Of a stretch of 64,000 bases of DNA, positions 7,473 through 16,733 are shown piece by piece. Under the pieces are notes generated by a model. It saw only the letters and a program-made list of their open reading frames with translations, did not search any database and was not told the DNA's origin. The translations under genes and the position numbers were made by a program. Origin of the DNA: Maribacter polysiphoniae (lineage in GTDB: Bacteria > Bacteroidota > Bacteroidia > Flavobacteriales > Flavobacteriaceae); assembly GCF_003148665.1 (NCBI RefSeq), contig NZ_QGGQ01000001.1:389762-453761 (forward strand), given 5' to 3'. Within the stretch, counting starts at the first letter, position 1. The number at the start of each line of letters is the position of its first letter.

Positions 7473-9185
7473 ATGCGTTGGACGCTTAAACCAAAACCGG
7501 AACCACAACAAATAGAACAACTTGCGAAAGCGTTGAAGGTTGATGGGTTGGTGGCACAATTATTAGTGCAACGAGGAATTACAACCTATGAGGAAGCCAA
7601 GAAGTTCTTTCGACCGGAGTTGACCGATTTACATGACCCCTTCTTAATGAAGGATATGGATTTGGCAGTGGCCAGGATCGAAAAAGCGATTGCCGCAGGT
7701 GAGAATATTCTGATCTATGGTGATTACGATGTGGACGGGACTACCTCCGTAGCTTTGGTCTCTTCTTATTTGTTGACCTATTATCCGAATGTAGCCACCT
7801 ATATCCCCGATAGATATGATGAAGGTTATGGTGTTTCCTATAAGGGAATTGATTTTGCCCATGATAATGGTTTTTCTTTGATTATCGCTCTGGATTGTGG
7901 GATAAAGGCCATCGATAAAGTCGATTACGCTAAAGAGAAAGGAATCGATTTCATTATTTGTGACCATCACCGACCCGGGAGCCAATTACCCAATGCCATC
8001 GCAATCTTGGATGCAAAAAGGGACGATTGCTCCTATCCTTATGATGAACTTTGCGGTTGTGGGGTGGGATTTAAATTAATTCAGGCTTTGGGTTCCCGTC
8101 GTGGCGAAACCATTGATGATTTAGTCTATTATCTTGATTTAGTGGCTACTGCGATAGGTGCAGACATTGTGCCGATAACTGGGGAGAATCGAATATTGGC
8201 TTTTTATGGACTGAAAGTTATCAACGAACAACCTAGGATAGGGTTTAAGGCCATCATTAATCAGATCAAAAAAAAGGAATTGACCATTACCGATGTGGTA
8301 TTCGTTATAGCACCACGGATAAATGCTGCCGGGCGGATGAAGCATGGGCAACATGCGGTTAATTTACTTGTAGCGGAACATTTGGATGCGGCTGAAAAAT
8401 TCGCTAAGGAAATTGAACAATTCAATTTTGATAGAAAAAATCTTGATCAGGAAATAACGGCCGAGGCCTTGGCGCAGATTACGGAAAACGGGGAAGAAAA
8501 GCGATTTACCTCAGTGGTCTTCAAAGACACTTGGCACAAAGGAGTAATCGGAATCGTTGCCTCCCGTTTGATCGAGACCTTTTATAGGCCAACCTTGGTT
8601 TTTACCAAAAGCGGTGATCGGCTGGCAGCCTCTGCACGTTCGGTCAAAGGTTTCGATGTTTATAACGCCCTACAGGAGTGTGCCGATTGTATTGAACAGT
8701 TCGGGGGCCATAAATATGCGGCTGGGTTGACCTTGTTGCCAGAGCAGTACCTTCCTTTCAAGGAAAAGTTTGAGAAAGTGGTGACCGAGACCATTGCACC
8801 TCATTTGTTGACACCTGAGATTTTGGTAGACGCGACGATCCCCTTAAATGACATTACCCCTAAATTACTTCGAATCATTCAGCAATTCGCACCATTTGGC
8901 CCAGGTAATATGACCCCTGTTTTTATGGCGGAAGGGTTGTGTGATACAGGTTATGCCAAAGGGGTGGGGGAAGATGGGAAACATTTGAAATGTAGGGTGA
9001 TCCAAAACAGTAATGTTTCCTCGAGCACGGTTGAGAGGTCCATTAATGCCATTGGTTTTGGTTTGGGGGACAAATTGCCGGCTGTACAAAATGGAAGGAA
9101 CTTCAGTGCCGTTTTCTCCATCGAGGAAAACGAATGGAATGGCAACGTAAGCCTCCAATTAAAGTTAAAGGACATTAAAGAATAG
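7473..9185 (+). CDS. recJ: Single-stranded-DNA-specific exonuclease RecJ
   Basis: A 570-aa 5'-to-3' ssDNA exonuclease used in recombination and mismatch repair. I start it at the ATG at 7473 (MRWTLKPKPEPQ); a TTG at 7455 in frame would add six residues. DHH-family motifs: IYGDYDVDGTTS (motif I), ALDCGI (II) and IICDHHRPG (III). The DHHA1 domain has RINAAGRMKHG and FGGHKYAAGLTL, the usual GGH motif. A C-terminal OB-fold ends the protein. Length is normal for Bacteroidota. It is followed after 4 bases by a VOC protein gene. Confidence 0.97.
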   Translation: MRWTLKPKPEPQQIEQLAKALKVDGLVAQLLVQRGITTYEEAKKFFRPELTDLHDPFLMKDMDLAVARIEKAIAAGENILIYGDYDVDGTTSVALVSSYLLTYYPNVATYIPDRYDEGYGVSYKGIDFAHDNGFSLIIALDCGIKAIDKVDYAKEKGIDFIICDHHRPGSQLPNAIAILDAKRDDCSYPYDELCGCGVGFKLIQALGSRRGETIDDLVYYLDLVATAIGADIVPITGENRILAFYGLKVINEQPRIGFKAIINQIKKKELTITDVVFVIAPRINAAGRMKHGQHAVNLLVAEHLDAAEKFAKEIEQFNFDRKNLDQEITAEALAQITENGEEKRFTSVVFKDTWHKGVIGIVASRLIETFYRPTLVFTKSGDRLAASARSVKGFDVYNALQECADCIEQFGGHKYAAGLTLLPEQYLPFKEKFEKVVTETIAPHLLTPEILVDATIPLNDITPKLLRIIQQFAPFGPGNMTPVFMAEGLCDTGYAKGVGEDGKHLKCRVIQNSNVSSSTVERSINAIGFGLGDKLPAVQNGRNFSAVFSIEENEWNGNVSLQLKLKDIKE

Positions 9186-9189
9186 TAGC

Positions 9190-9576
9190 ATGAAAATCGA
9201 ACATCTTGCTGTTTGGGTAAGGGATTTGGAAAGGATGAAGGATTTCTATGGCACTTATTTTGAGGCTGTCGCAGGAGAAAAGTATCACAATCCAAATAAA
9301 AATTTCACTTCTTATTTCTTAAGCTTTGACGAAGGTCCCCGATTGGAATTGATGTACAACCCCAATATTTCCGAGAACTTACCTGGGGATGTGGTACATT
9401 TGGGACTTGTTCATTTTGCCATATCCGTGGGGTCAAGGAAAAAGGTAGTTGAACTGACCGAAAAATTGAGAAATTCGGGTTTTGAAATAGTAGGAGAACC
9501 GAGGACCACTGGTGATGGTTATTACGAAAGTGTGGTCTTGGATCCTGAAAACAACAGAATTGAAATTACAGAATAA
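9190..9576 (+). CDS. VOC (glyoxalase/bleomycin-resistance) family protein
   Basis: 128 aa with two beta-alpha-beta-beta-beta modules of the vicinal oxygen chelate fold. IEHLAVWVRDLERMKDFYGTYF opens module 1 (metal ligand His5) and PENNRIEITE closes module 2 (metal-ligand Glu near residue 125). LVHFAISVGSRKKV supplies another His. Families range from glyoxalase I to dioxygenases and resistance proteins; no specific substrate can be assigned. It follows recJ with a 4-base gap and precedes the MFS gene by 22 bases, so the three are probably one operon. Confidence 0.88.
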   Translation: MKIEHLAVWVRDLERMKDFYGTYFEAVAGEKYHNPNKNFTSYFLSFDEGPRLELMYNPNISENLPGDVVHLGLVHFAISVGSRKKVVELTEKLRNSGFEIVGEPRTTGDGYYESVVLDPENNRIEITE

Positions 9577-9598
9577 TTAGCGATACCTTTTTTAGTCA

Positions 9599-10858
9599 AT
9601 GGATCCGTATGCTGCTTTAAGGATTAAAGAGTTCAATGTTTTTTTGGGAGCTCGTTTTGCCATGGTTTTTGCATGGGCCATGCAATTTATCGTTATAGAA
9701 TGGCAGGTCTATTCGCTAACCAAGGATCCTTTGTCATTAGGGATTATCGGACTAATGGAGGTGATTCCCGCTGTGTCCATGGCCTTGTTTGCGGGTCATA
9801 TCGTTGATCAGAAAGAGAAACGGAACTTATTGGTAAAATGTCTTTTAGGTTTTTCCGTTATCAGTCTTGGACTTTTTATTTTAAGTTGGCCCGATCTTTC
9901 CACCCAGGTATCTTCCAAAACTATTCTCTGGTCTATCTATGTCCTCGTATTTTTGGGAGGTATCGTCAGGGCTTTTTTAGGGCCAACGATTTTCTCGTTG
10001 ATGGCTTTGATCGTGCCGAAGAAATTATATCCGAACGCGGCGACCTGGAGCAGTACGACCTGGCAGTTTGCGTCGGTCCTAGGACCGGCCACAGCAGGAT
10101 TTTCAATTGGCCTGATTGGGGTTCACTGGTCTATGTGCCTTATTTTTATATGTACGTTAATCGCCTTAACGGCCATATCCCGGATTTCCCGGAAACCAAT
10201 TTTAAACCCTAAGATAGGGGAGCCTGTTTTTCAGAGTTTAAAGGAAGGGATTCGGTTTGTGTATAAGACAAAGGCTATACTCGGTGCACTTACCCTGGAT
10301 ATGATTGCCGTTCTTTTTGGTGGGGCTATAGCACTTCTCCCGATTTATGCACAGGATATTCTTAACGTGGGTGCTGAAGGGTTTGGTATTTTAAGGGCGG
10401 CCCCGGCAGTAGGGGCAGCGCTGACCATGGTTGGTTCAACCCGTTTCCCACTGCATAAGAATGCAGGTAAAAAGTTATTGTTGGCCATTTTTCTATTCGG
10501 TTGCTGTATCATTGTTTTTGGGTTGTCTACGTCATTTTGGTTGTCGGTGGGCGCCTTGTTTATAAGTGGGGCCGTTGATGGTGTTTCGATGATCATTCGC
10601 CAGACCATATTACAATTAAAGACACCCGATCATATGAGGGGTAGGGTGGCATCGGTCAACTCAATGTTCGTTGGGTCCTCAAATGAGCTTGGGGCTTTTG
10701 AAAGCGGGGCAACGGCAAAACTTATGGGAACGGTTACGGCAGTTGTTTTTGGTGGTTGTATGACCATATTCACCGTCGGGATTACAACACTGGCTTTACC
10801 TTCATTTAGAAGATTGGATCTACGAAAGGATATTGAAGAGCATGAAGAGGAAAAATAA
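9599..10858 (+). CDS. MFS transporter (MFS_3/EntS-like)
   Basis: 419-aa inner-membrane carrier with about 11-12 hydrophobic segments in two six-helix halves. The start MDPYAALRIKEFNVFLGARFAM and the loop after TM2, GHIVDQKEKRNLL, are typical of the PF05977 group, which contains the enterobactin exporter EntS and putative drug or metabolite exporters. It reads DQKEKR in the position of the usual MFS A-motif. Substrate is unknown. The stop is one base short of the convergent lpxH stop. Confidence 0.88.
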   Translation: MDPYAALRIKEFNVFLGARFAMVFAWAMQFIVIEWQVYSLTKDPLSLGIIGLMEVIPAVSMALFAGHIVDQKEKRNLLVKCLLGFSVISLGLFILSWPDLSTQVSSKTILWSIYVLVFLGGIVRAFLGPTIFSLMALIVPKKLYPNAATWSSTTWQFASVLGPATAGFSIGLIGVHWSMCLIFICTLIALTAISRISRKPILNPKIGEPVFQSLKEGIRFVYKTKAILGALTLDMIAVLFGGAIALLPIYAQDILNVGAEGFGILRAAPAVGAALTMVGSTRFPLHKNAGKKLLLAIFLFGCCIIVFGLSTSFWLSVGALFISGAVDGVSMIIRQTILQLKTPDHMRGRVASVNSMFVGSSNELGAFESGATAKLMGTVTAVVFGGCMTIFTVGITTLALPSFRRLDLRKDIEEHEEEK

Positions 10859-10859
10859 C

Positions 10860-11621
10860 CTATTGTTTTTCCAGTGTGAATTTTTCGCCATCGAAAACGC
10901 CATAAGTAAAGAAAGATAGCCAATCCCCTAGGTTGATGTACTTGGATTTTTCATTCAGGTCAATTTCCAATGGTAGATGGCGATGCCCGAACACAAAATA
11001 GTCGTAATGGTTTTGCTCCAATTTTCGGTGGCAATACTGTACCAACCATTCTTTGTCCTCCCCAAGAAATTTGACATCCTCATCACCGGAAATCAATTTG
11101 TTCTTTACCGAAAGGTGTTGGCCCAAACGTACTCCCAAATCGGGATGTAACCATTTGAAAAACCATTTGGCCACAGGATTGGTAAACACTTTTTTCATGC
11201 GTTTGAATCCTAAATCGCCAGGTCCCAATCCATCACCATGGCCAATAAAAACTTTGCGGTCATTAAATGTGAATTGTTGGGGTTTGTGATACACTGGAAT
11301 ATTCAGTTCTTCCTCGAAGTAGCCGTTCATCCAAAGGTCATGGTTTCCAACAAAATAGAAGACAGGTATGCCCGAATCCGTAATTTCGGCAAGCTTGCCC
11401 AACGTACGGGTAAAACCTTTGGGGACAACGGTTTTATATTCAAACCAAAAATCAAAAAGATCTCCCAGTAAAAATATCGCTGCTGCATCCTTCTTGACCA
11501 CGTCTAACCAAGCCACGAATTTCTTTTCGCGTACCAAACTTTTTTCCATGGTCGGGGCTCCCAGATGGTTATCACTGGCGAAGTAGACTTTTTTGCCTTT
11601 GAGGATGTCGATAGATTTCAT
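10860..11621 (-). CDS. lpxH: UDP-2,3-diacylglucosamine diphosphatase LpxH
   Basis: A 253-aa peripheral membrane metallophosphoesterase that makes lipid X in lipid A biosynthesis. Motifs are in order: ASDNHLG (Asp17, His19), GDLFDFWFEY (Asp54, Asp57), GNHD (92-95), GHGDG and a late GHRH. These are the calcineurin-type metal ligands. The family normally has DxHL; here DNH matches. It is 35 bases downstream of queD on the same strand and may share its transcript. Confidence 0.93.
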   Translation of the reverse strand: MKSIDILKGKKVYFASDNHLGAPTMEKSLVREKKFVAWLDVVKKDAAAIFLLGDLFDFWFEYKTVVPKGFTRTLGKLAEITDSGIPVFYFVGNHDLWMNGYFEEELNIPVYHKPQQFTFNDRKVFIGHGDGLGPGDLGFKRMKKVFTNPVAKWFFKWLHPDLGVRLGQHLSVKNKLISGDEDVKFLGEDKEWLVQYCHRKLEQNHYDYFVFGHRHLPLEIDLNEKSKYINLGDWLSFFTYGVFDGEKFTLEKQ

Positions 11622-11656
11622 TAGTGTTGTAAATATAGGAAAATCCCGTTGCCCTA

Positions 11657-12106
11657 CTAATTGTCAGAGGCATACCATTCCGCAAAGGAAGACTCGGTCT
11701 CCTGAAGTTTCAATGAATGTAGCTTAATGGATTCAGGAAGTCTGGCCTTGATTTTTTCTGCAAAATCGATGACCATATTTTCGCTTGTCGGTTGGTAATC
11801 CGCGAGGATTACATTATGGTCACGACGCATTAATTCCTTGGCCAATTCGAGATGTGGCGTGTTTTTGTTAAAAATGGTGGCGTGGTCAAAAGGGTCCACG
11901 ATTTCTTCTTTTACGATTTTCTTTAAATCACCAAAATCGATGACCATACCCAATTTAACATGGGAAGTATCAGTAATCGGGGTGCCGATTACCGTGACGG
12001 ATAGTTTATAACTGTGTCCGTGAACATTCCTGCATTTGCCATCATACCCATATAATGCATGGCCCGACTCAAAAGTGAATTGCTTGGTGATCCTAATATT
12101 GCTCAT
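11657..12106 (-). CDS. queD: 6-carboxy-5,6,7,8-tetrahydropterin synthase
   Basis: 149-aa PTPS-fold enzyme of queuosine/7-deazapurine synthesis, converting dihydroneopterin triphosphate to carboxytetrahydropterin. Zinc ligands His16, His29 and His31 (FESGHALYG, NVHGHSYKL) and catalytic Cys25 (GKCRN) are all present. FDHATIFN and PTSENMVIDFAEKI complete the family signature. No other que genes are in the window. Confidence 0.93.
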   Translation of the reverse strand: MSNIRITKQFTFESGHALYGYDGKCRNVHGHSYKLSVTVIGTPITDTSHVKLGMVIDFGDLKKIVKEEIVDPFDHATIFNKNTPHLELAKELMRRDHNVILADYQPTSENMVIDFAEKIKARLPESIKLHSLKLQETESSFAEWYASDN

Positions 12107-12200
12107 TGCTATGAATTACGGCGCGAAGTTAATCAATATCAAACATTTTTTTCCTTCATAATTGAATTGATTCGGTACAATCAAGAAATAAGTTTCTAAA

Positions 12201-13367
12201 TTATTCTGGCTTGAAATATTCATTCCAAACGACGGTTTGTCCTGTTTTGGCAGCCTGTTTCGCCGCTTCCAAGATTTGAACCACAATCAAATTGTTTTCC
12301 ATGGAGCCCAAATCATATCTTTTGAGCGGAAAGTCTTCCCTTACCAGTTTTGAAAAATAGGCAAAAGGATCATGTACTCCTTTGGGCAGGGGGTCGGCTT
12401 TTATCGATTTTGGACCATCTTTTTCATTGGCCATGATTTTCATGTCTTCGTTGTTTTCACAAATCACATAACCGTGTTTGCCATAGATCGCCATATCTTT
12501 TCTGCTGTGCGACCAATTCCATGAAGCCTGGATAACGACTTGGGTTTTAGGGTAGGTCAAGACAATGATTGCATCATCCTCTACCTTTGGGTATAGGTCA
12601 GGTTTTGTTTGTTGGGTTATGCAGGTAACCGTTTCCGGGGTTTCTCCCTTCATAATGTATGTGGATAGGTTTGCCCCATAACAACCAAAATCGGGTAAGG
12701 CTCCCCCACCATTCAATACGGGGTCGGTCAACCACGCTAAAAATTCCTTACTACAGCCTATTTCCTTTGGACCCGGATGACCCGTATTAAAAACGATTTT
12801 CCCTATTCCACCAATAGTATTGCCTTTATCGATAATCTCGAAGGCCTTGGCATTACTGGCATACCAGGAAGTCTCATAATTGGTCATTAAATGAATTTGG
12901 TGCTTTTTTGCCAAGGCAATCATTTTCTTGGCGTGGGCAACATTGACGGCCATGGGTTTTTCAACCATAATATCGATTCCTTTGGGGGCAAAGAATTCGA
13001 CGACTTTCAAATGATCGTAAACCGAATTGAAGGCCATGACGGCTTCCGGTTTTCTGGCTTTGGCCATTTCTTGCATCGAAGCAAAAACCAAATCCATCGA
13101 AAATCCGTATTGCTTACTGTATTTAATGGCTAATGCCGTGTTGGGCTCAACAATGCCTACTATTTCAATATCCCCAATCTTTTCCCTACCTAATACCCAG
13201 TGTACATGATCATGCACCAACCCAATAATGCCAACTTTTAGTGGTTTGGTTTCATTATGGATTTGGGGATGAGTTGCACTATCTTTTGGAAAACCAGAAC
13301 CAGTTGTGATCATCAGGATAAAAAAGGGAATTGTCTTTAGAAGTAGGCTGGAAGAATACATGGTCAT
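12201..13367 (-). CDS. Exported Gfo/Idh/MocA family oxidoreductase
   Basis: 388 aa. Residues 1-27 form a hydrophobic signal sequence (SSLLLKTIPFFILMITTGSGF) without a twin-arginine pair. The Rossmann fold follows: VGIIGLVHDHVHWV (residues 44-57), which lacks the second glycine of the classic GxGxxG, then the family signature MVEKPMAVN. The C-terminal half carries DPVLNGGGALPDFGCYGANL, the usual substrate-domain hallmark with a catalytic-type Asp. A periplasmic NAD(P)-dependent or cofactor-retaining glycosidase/oxidoreductase role is possible. A perfect TATATTTG box lies at 13392-13385 upstream. Confidence 0.85.
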   Translation of the reverse strand: MTMYSSSLLLKTIPFFILMITTGSGFPKDSATHPQIHNETKPLKVGIIGLVHDHVHWVLGREKIGDIEIVGIVEPNTALAIKYSKQYGFSMDLVFASMQEMAKARKPEAVMAFNSVYDHLKVVEFFAPKGIDIMVEKPMAVNVAHAKKMIALAKKHQIHLMTNYETSWYASNAKAFEIIDKGNTIGGIGKIVFNTGHPGPKEIGCSKEFLAWLTDPVLNGGGALPDFGCYGANLSTYIMKGETPETVTCITQQTKPDLYPKVEDDAIIVLTYPKTQVVIQASWNWSHSRKDMAIYGKHGYVICENNEDMKIMANEKDGPKSIKADPLPKGVHDPFAYFSKLVREDFPLKRYDLGSMENNLIVVQILEAAKQAAKTGQTVVWNEYFKPE

Positions 13368-13430
13368 TTAGTTATTGATGTAACCAAATATACTGAAGTA
13401 TTGGTGCAATCTGAACCTATTGCGATAATA

Positions 13431-13859
13431 TCAGCCCCTACTATACAACAAATAACTACCACCAAGTATCAAAAAGGGAGCTGCAATCATAAAACAAATG
13501 ACGCTCCAACGGTATAACCCCCAGAAGGAAATGGTTTTTACGTCTTCGCTATTTTTCGGGTTATAGGTAATCTTTATCCTATCCCCAATTTTATACGGGG
13601 CTGGGTAAGAGCTAATGGAACTGATATAGGTGTGCTTGATCTGGGATCTATCCAAAAACTCAAAAACCGGTTTGTACATGGTGTTGTTTTCGCTTTGGGT
13701 TTCGATAAAGCCAACAACGGTAGCCATTGTTTTTGTGCCTTTAGCCAATAACCCCTGTGTTTGTCGGTATTGGGAATAGGCCAGATAGGATAATGAAGCC
13801 CCTATTAAAAAAAGGAATGCGTAGAAAAATACCCACATAGCATGGGAGTTAGTGGTCAT
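13431..13859 (-). CDS. DUF3592 domain membrane protein
   Basis: 142 aa with one TM at residues 8-28, a beta-rich soluble domain of about 70 residues (ATVVGFIETQSENNTMYKPVFEF to RIKITYNPKNSEDV), and a second TM near the C-terminus (SVICFMIAAPFLILGGSYLLY). This TM-beta-TM layout with KGTKTMATVVGF and YNPKNSEDVK is DUF3592. Function is unknown. It is the last gene of the reverse-strand cluster that starts with the GNAT gene at 16680. Confidence 0.85.
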   Translation of the reverse strand: MTTNSHAMWVFFYAFLFLIGASLSYLAYSQYRQTQGLLAKGTKTMATVVGFIETQSENNTMYKPVFEFLDRSQIKHTYISSISSYPAPYKIGDRIKITYNPKNSEDVKTISFWGLYRWSVICFMIAAPFLILGGSYLLYSRG

Positions 13860-13882
13860 GGCCAGCGTTGGTTAAAACGGAA

Positions 13883-13996
13883 TTACCTTTTGTATTTTCT
13901 TCGGGAACGGATACGATTCACAAAATAGATCACCACAATAAAAAATGCCAATAAGGGAAAAACAAGGTTCCCGTTTAGGAAGTTCAATATCTCCAT
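13883..13996 (-). CDS. 37-residue single-pass membrane peptide
   Basis: A short frame starting at the ATG read from 13996: MEILNFLNG, then a hydrophobic stretch NLVFPLLAFFIVVIYFV and a strongly basic tail RIRSRRKYKR. The shape (short N-out segment, one TM, positive C-terminus inside) is that of genuine small membrane proteins. It lies between a crotonase gene and the DUF3592 gene, in the same orientation, with 23- and 43-base gaps. A longer reading of the frame would run into the crotonase gene and is not credible. No function can be assigned. Confidence 0.55.
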   Translation of the reverse strand: MEILNFLNGNLVFPLLAFFIVVIYFVNRIRSRRKYKR

Positions 13997-14039
13997 GTCG
14001 ATGTTTTTTGATAAATAAAACGGATATACGTAAGGTTTA

Positions 14040-14807
14040 TTATTTCTTGTATTTGGATAGAGCTTTTGATGTGAAATCGGATAATACCAATGATCCGGAA
14101 ATTGCTGCCCTTTCGGTAAGTAGCTTATCCCAGTGGTCGGTATCTTCCCAAAGTACTTTTTTCCATTTATACAATGCTTCAGGATTGTAGTTGGATAATT
14201 GATGGGTAAAGAAATCGATCTCTTTGTCCATTTCCTTGATAGAATCGAAGACCTTGGCAAACAATCCTTTTTCTTTGGCCCAATAGGCATTTTGCCATTC
14301 TGTTGGGGCCAACGAGAGTTCGGATAAGGCCGCTGTCCCTATTTTACGTTGTACTGCAGGTGCAATCACCAATGGCGCTATGCCAATGGTTAATTCAGAC
14401 AGTCGAATAGAAGCTTCAATCGAAGCGAAAACGTAGTCGCAGGCCGCTGCAAGACCAACCCCGCCCCCAACCGTTTTCCCTTGGACACGACCAATAATGA
14501 CCTTTTTGCATTTGCGCATGGCATTGATGACATGGGCAAAGCCACTAAAGAATTTTTCGCCTTCTTCCAGATTTTCTATGGCTGTCAGTTCATCAAAGGA
14601 TGCCCCCCCGCAGAAGGCCCGTTTGCCTTCAGAACGCAGGATAATGACGGAAATGTTTTCATTGTTGGACAAGGTGTTGATTTCAGTGGTAAGGCGATCC
14701 AATAATTCAGTAACAAATGAATTGCCCGCAGGATGGCCAAATTCAACTGTAGCCACTTTATTGTCAATTGTGGTATAAAGGCTTCCGTTTGCTCTGTCAG
14801 TACCCAT
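14040..14807 (-). CDS. Enoyl-CoA hydratase/isomerase (crotonase) family protein
   Basis: 255-aa crotonase-fold protein acting on acyl-CoA thioesters. Oxyanion-hole segments are KRAFCGGASFDEL and VQGKTVGGGVGLAAACDYV. The segment that usually holds the catalytic Glu reads SELTIGIAPLVIAP, so one hydratase glutamate (the PE of PExxxGxxP) appears to be shifted or absent; isomerase, or methylglutaconyl-CoA hydratase-like, activity is possible. It lies 22 bases after the MATE gene and is probably co-transcribed. Confidence 0.87.
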   Translation of the reverse strand: MGTDRANGSLYTTIDNKVATVEFGHPAGNSFVTELLDRLTTEINTLSNNENISVIILRSEGKRAFCGGASFDELTAIENLEEGEKFFSGFAHVINAMRKCKKVIIGRVQGKTVGGGVGLAAACDYVFASIEASIRLSELTIGIAPLVIAPAVQRKIGTAALSELSLAPTEWQNAYWAKEKGLFAKVFDSIKEMDKEIDFFTHQLSNYNPEALYKWKKVLWEDTDHWDKLLTERAAISGSLVLSDFTSKALSKYKK

Positions 14808-14829
14808 ATATATTATATTTTATTCAAAA

Positions 14830-16164
14830 TTAGGTGTTTTGCAACAAGGGACGAAACTTTCTTCTAAACTTCCAAACCAATGCACCACCACGGATGACCA
14901 TCCATACGGTAAGTGCTATCCATATTCCATATAAGCCCCAATGTGCATATTTGGTCAAGAACAATGTCGGTACAAAACCAAGGAAGGTTGCTGCCAACAA
15001 TACATTCCTAAGATATTTCATTTCACCCAAACCTTTAAAAACACCATCAAAAACAAAGGCCATGGTGTTAATGGGCAGTCCAATGATCACAATGAAAAAG
15101 ATACTGTAGAATGTTTGGAGCACAGCTGTCTCATTTGAGAAAATATGGCCGATAGGAGTATAAAACGCGAATCCCAAAAGCATCAATAGGATGCTTACTA
15201 TAAAGCCATATTTCATTATTTTCTTTGCGAGTAACCAGAGTCCATCATAATTTCCTGCCCCAAACAAACGTCCTCCCATAATGTTGCCCGCCGCACCATA
15301 ACCATCAATAAAAAAGGCAGAAAAAAGCCAAAGGTTTATGGCAATGGTATGTGCACCGATATAGTTGTCACCAAGAGCCGTTGCTTCCCTTACCGCTAAA
15401 ATCAGGGCAACATTCAAGGCTATTGCCCGAACAAAAAGATTAAGGCTCATGAATATTAATCGATTTAATTCCTTGTGCAATGGAAATCGGATTTTCAGGC
15501 TTATATCCGTTTTGGTCAATAAAAGAACAAAAGCCATGATGGCCATGATTCCTTGGGCAATTAAACTGGCCCATGCGGCACCTTCCAGGTACATAGCCTC
15601 TACGATGCCATCTATGCCATATACCAACATAAAATCCAGGCCTATATTAAGTACGGCCCCTACAATGGCTATCAACATGGGATAATAGGTGTTTTGTAGG
15701 CCTCGAAATATGCCCATGACGGCAAACACGAATAATGTTAGGGGGAATCCCCATACCCGTATGGAATAATAGGAAATGCAATAGTTCAGTATTTTTCCAG
15801 AGGCGTTCATCAACTGAAAGATTTCGTCAACAATGAAAATGGTCGATAAGAGGATGATGATACTCAAAACGATATTCAAAAATATGGCCTGCGCGGGCAA
15901 GGTCTTTACCTCTTCCAATTTGCCGGCACCCAAATATTGGGAGATAATGGCAGAAATGGCACTGCGTGTCTGTCCCAAAATCCATATCAACATCGATAAA
16001 AAAGAACCTACGATTCCGGCAGCGGCAAGGGACTCGACACCGTCAACAGGGATGTTGCCTACGATGGCAGTATCGGTAATAGAGAGAATGGGTTCGGCAA
16101 TACCCGCTATGGTGGCAGGAATCGCCAGTTTGTTGATTGTTTTAAAGTTTACGACTGTTTTCAA
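14830..16164 (-). CDS. MATE family efflux transporter
   Basis: 444-aa inner-membrane protein with about 12 TM helices, arranged as two six-helix bundles of the multidrug and toxic compound extrusion family. The N-terminal signature NKLAIPATIAGIAEPILSITDTAIVG is characteristic of the DinF-like branch, which usually exports cationic compounds by Na+ or H+ exchange. Only 15 bases separate it from the GNAT gene upstream, so they form an operon. Confidence 0.93.
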   Translation of the reverse strand: MKTVVNFKTINKLAIPATIAGIAEPILSITDTAIVGNIPVDGVESLAAAGIVGSFLSMLIWILGQTRSAISAIISQYLGAGKLEEVKTLPAQAIFLNIVLSIIILLSTIFIVDEIFQLMNASGKILNYCISYYSIRVWGFPLTLFVFAVMGIFRGLQNTYYPMLIAIVGAVLNIGLDFMLVYGIDGIVEAMYLEGAAWASLIAQGIMAIMAFVLLLTKTDISLKIRFPLHKELNRLIFMSLNLFVRAIALNVALILAVREATALGDNYIGAHTIAINLWLFSAFFIDGYGAAGNIMGGRLFGAGNYDGLWLLAKKIMKYGFIVSILLMLLGFAFYTPIGHIFSNETAVLQTFYSIFFIVIIGLPINTMAFVFDGVFKGLGEMKYLRNVLLAATFLGFVPTLFLTKYAHWGLYGIWIALTVWMVIRGGALVWKFRRKFRPLLQNT

Positions 16165-16179
16165 AAGTATATTTTGGGA

Positions 16180-16680
16180 TTATAATACCAATTCATAACA
16201 ATGAAATGGATGTTCACTTTGTTTGGGGAAATAAATGTCTGCAAGTTTACGATATCCACGGGCTTCATAAAACCTTTGGTTGCGTTTGTTTTGGCTGAAT
16301 GTATCTAAACGAACAGATATAAATCCGTGTTCTCGGGCATGGTTCTCGGCATGGTCCATCAATTTTTGGGCAAAACCTTTCCCTTGTTGCCCGGGAAGTA
16401 TGGCCAATCTGTGGATATAAATGTTCTTGTTGTTGGGGGTGAGCCATTGAATGGGGCGATATTCCTCGTCCATTAAAGTCGAGATAACGAGTGTGCCGAT
16501 GATACGTTCTTCTTTCTCGAGCACATACAATTCGGAGCGTTCGATGTCTTTTTCAAAGGCTTTTTTAGAGGGGTAATTCCCATTCCATTGGTAAATGCCG
16601 TTTTGGATCATATATGCCGCACATTCCTTGGTAACATTTAAAATGTCATGAATTTCCGATATCTTTGCACGACGAATCAC
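16180..16680 (-). CDS. GNAT family N-acetyltransferase
   Basis: 166-aa acetyl-CoA-dependent acyltransferase. The pyrophosphate-binding loop is ILPGQQGKGFAQKLM (Q/RxxGxG/A), followed by AREHGFISVRLDTFSQNKRNQRFYEARGYRKL, the motif B end of the fold. The start codon is GTG (16680-16678); no in-frame ATG lies close upstream. Substrate unknown. First gene of a reverse-strand operon with the MATE transporter. Confidence 0.88.
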   Translation of the reverse strand: MIRRAKISEIHDILNVTKECAAYMIQNGIYQWNGNYPSKKAFEKDIERSELYVLEKEERIIGTLVISTLMDEEYRPIQWLTPNNKNIYIHRLAILPGQQGKGFAQKLMDHAENHAREHGFISVRLDTFSQNKRNQRFYEARGYRKLADIYFPKQSEHPFHCYELVL

Positions 16681-16733
16681 AAATAGGATTTATTTTAATT
16701 GTAAATTTAAAGTATTAATCAATAATTGCCGCT

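Noticed and set aside
14040-14290. 135-aa reading of the small frame ending at 13883
   Set aside because: Its N-terminal 100 codons are antisense-frame shadow within the crotonase gene on the same strand; only the last 37 codons look real.
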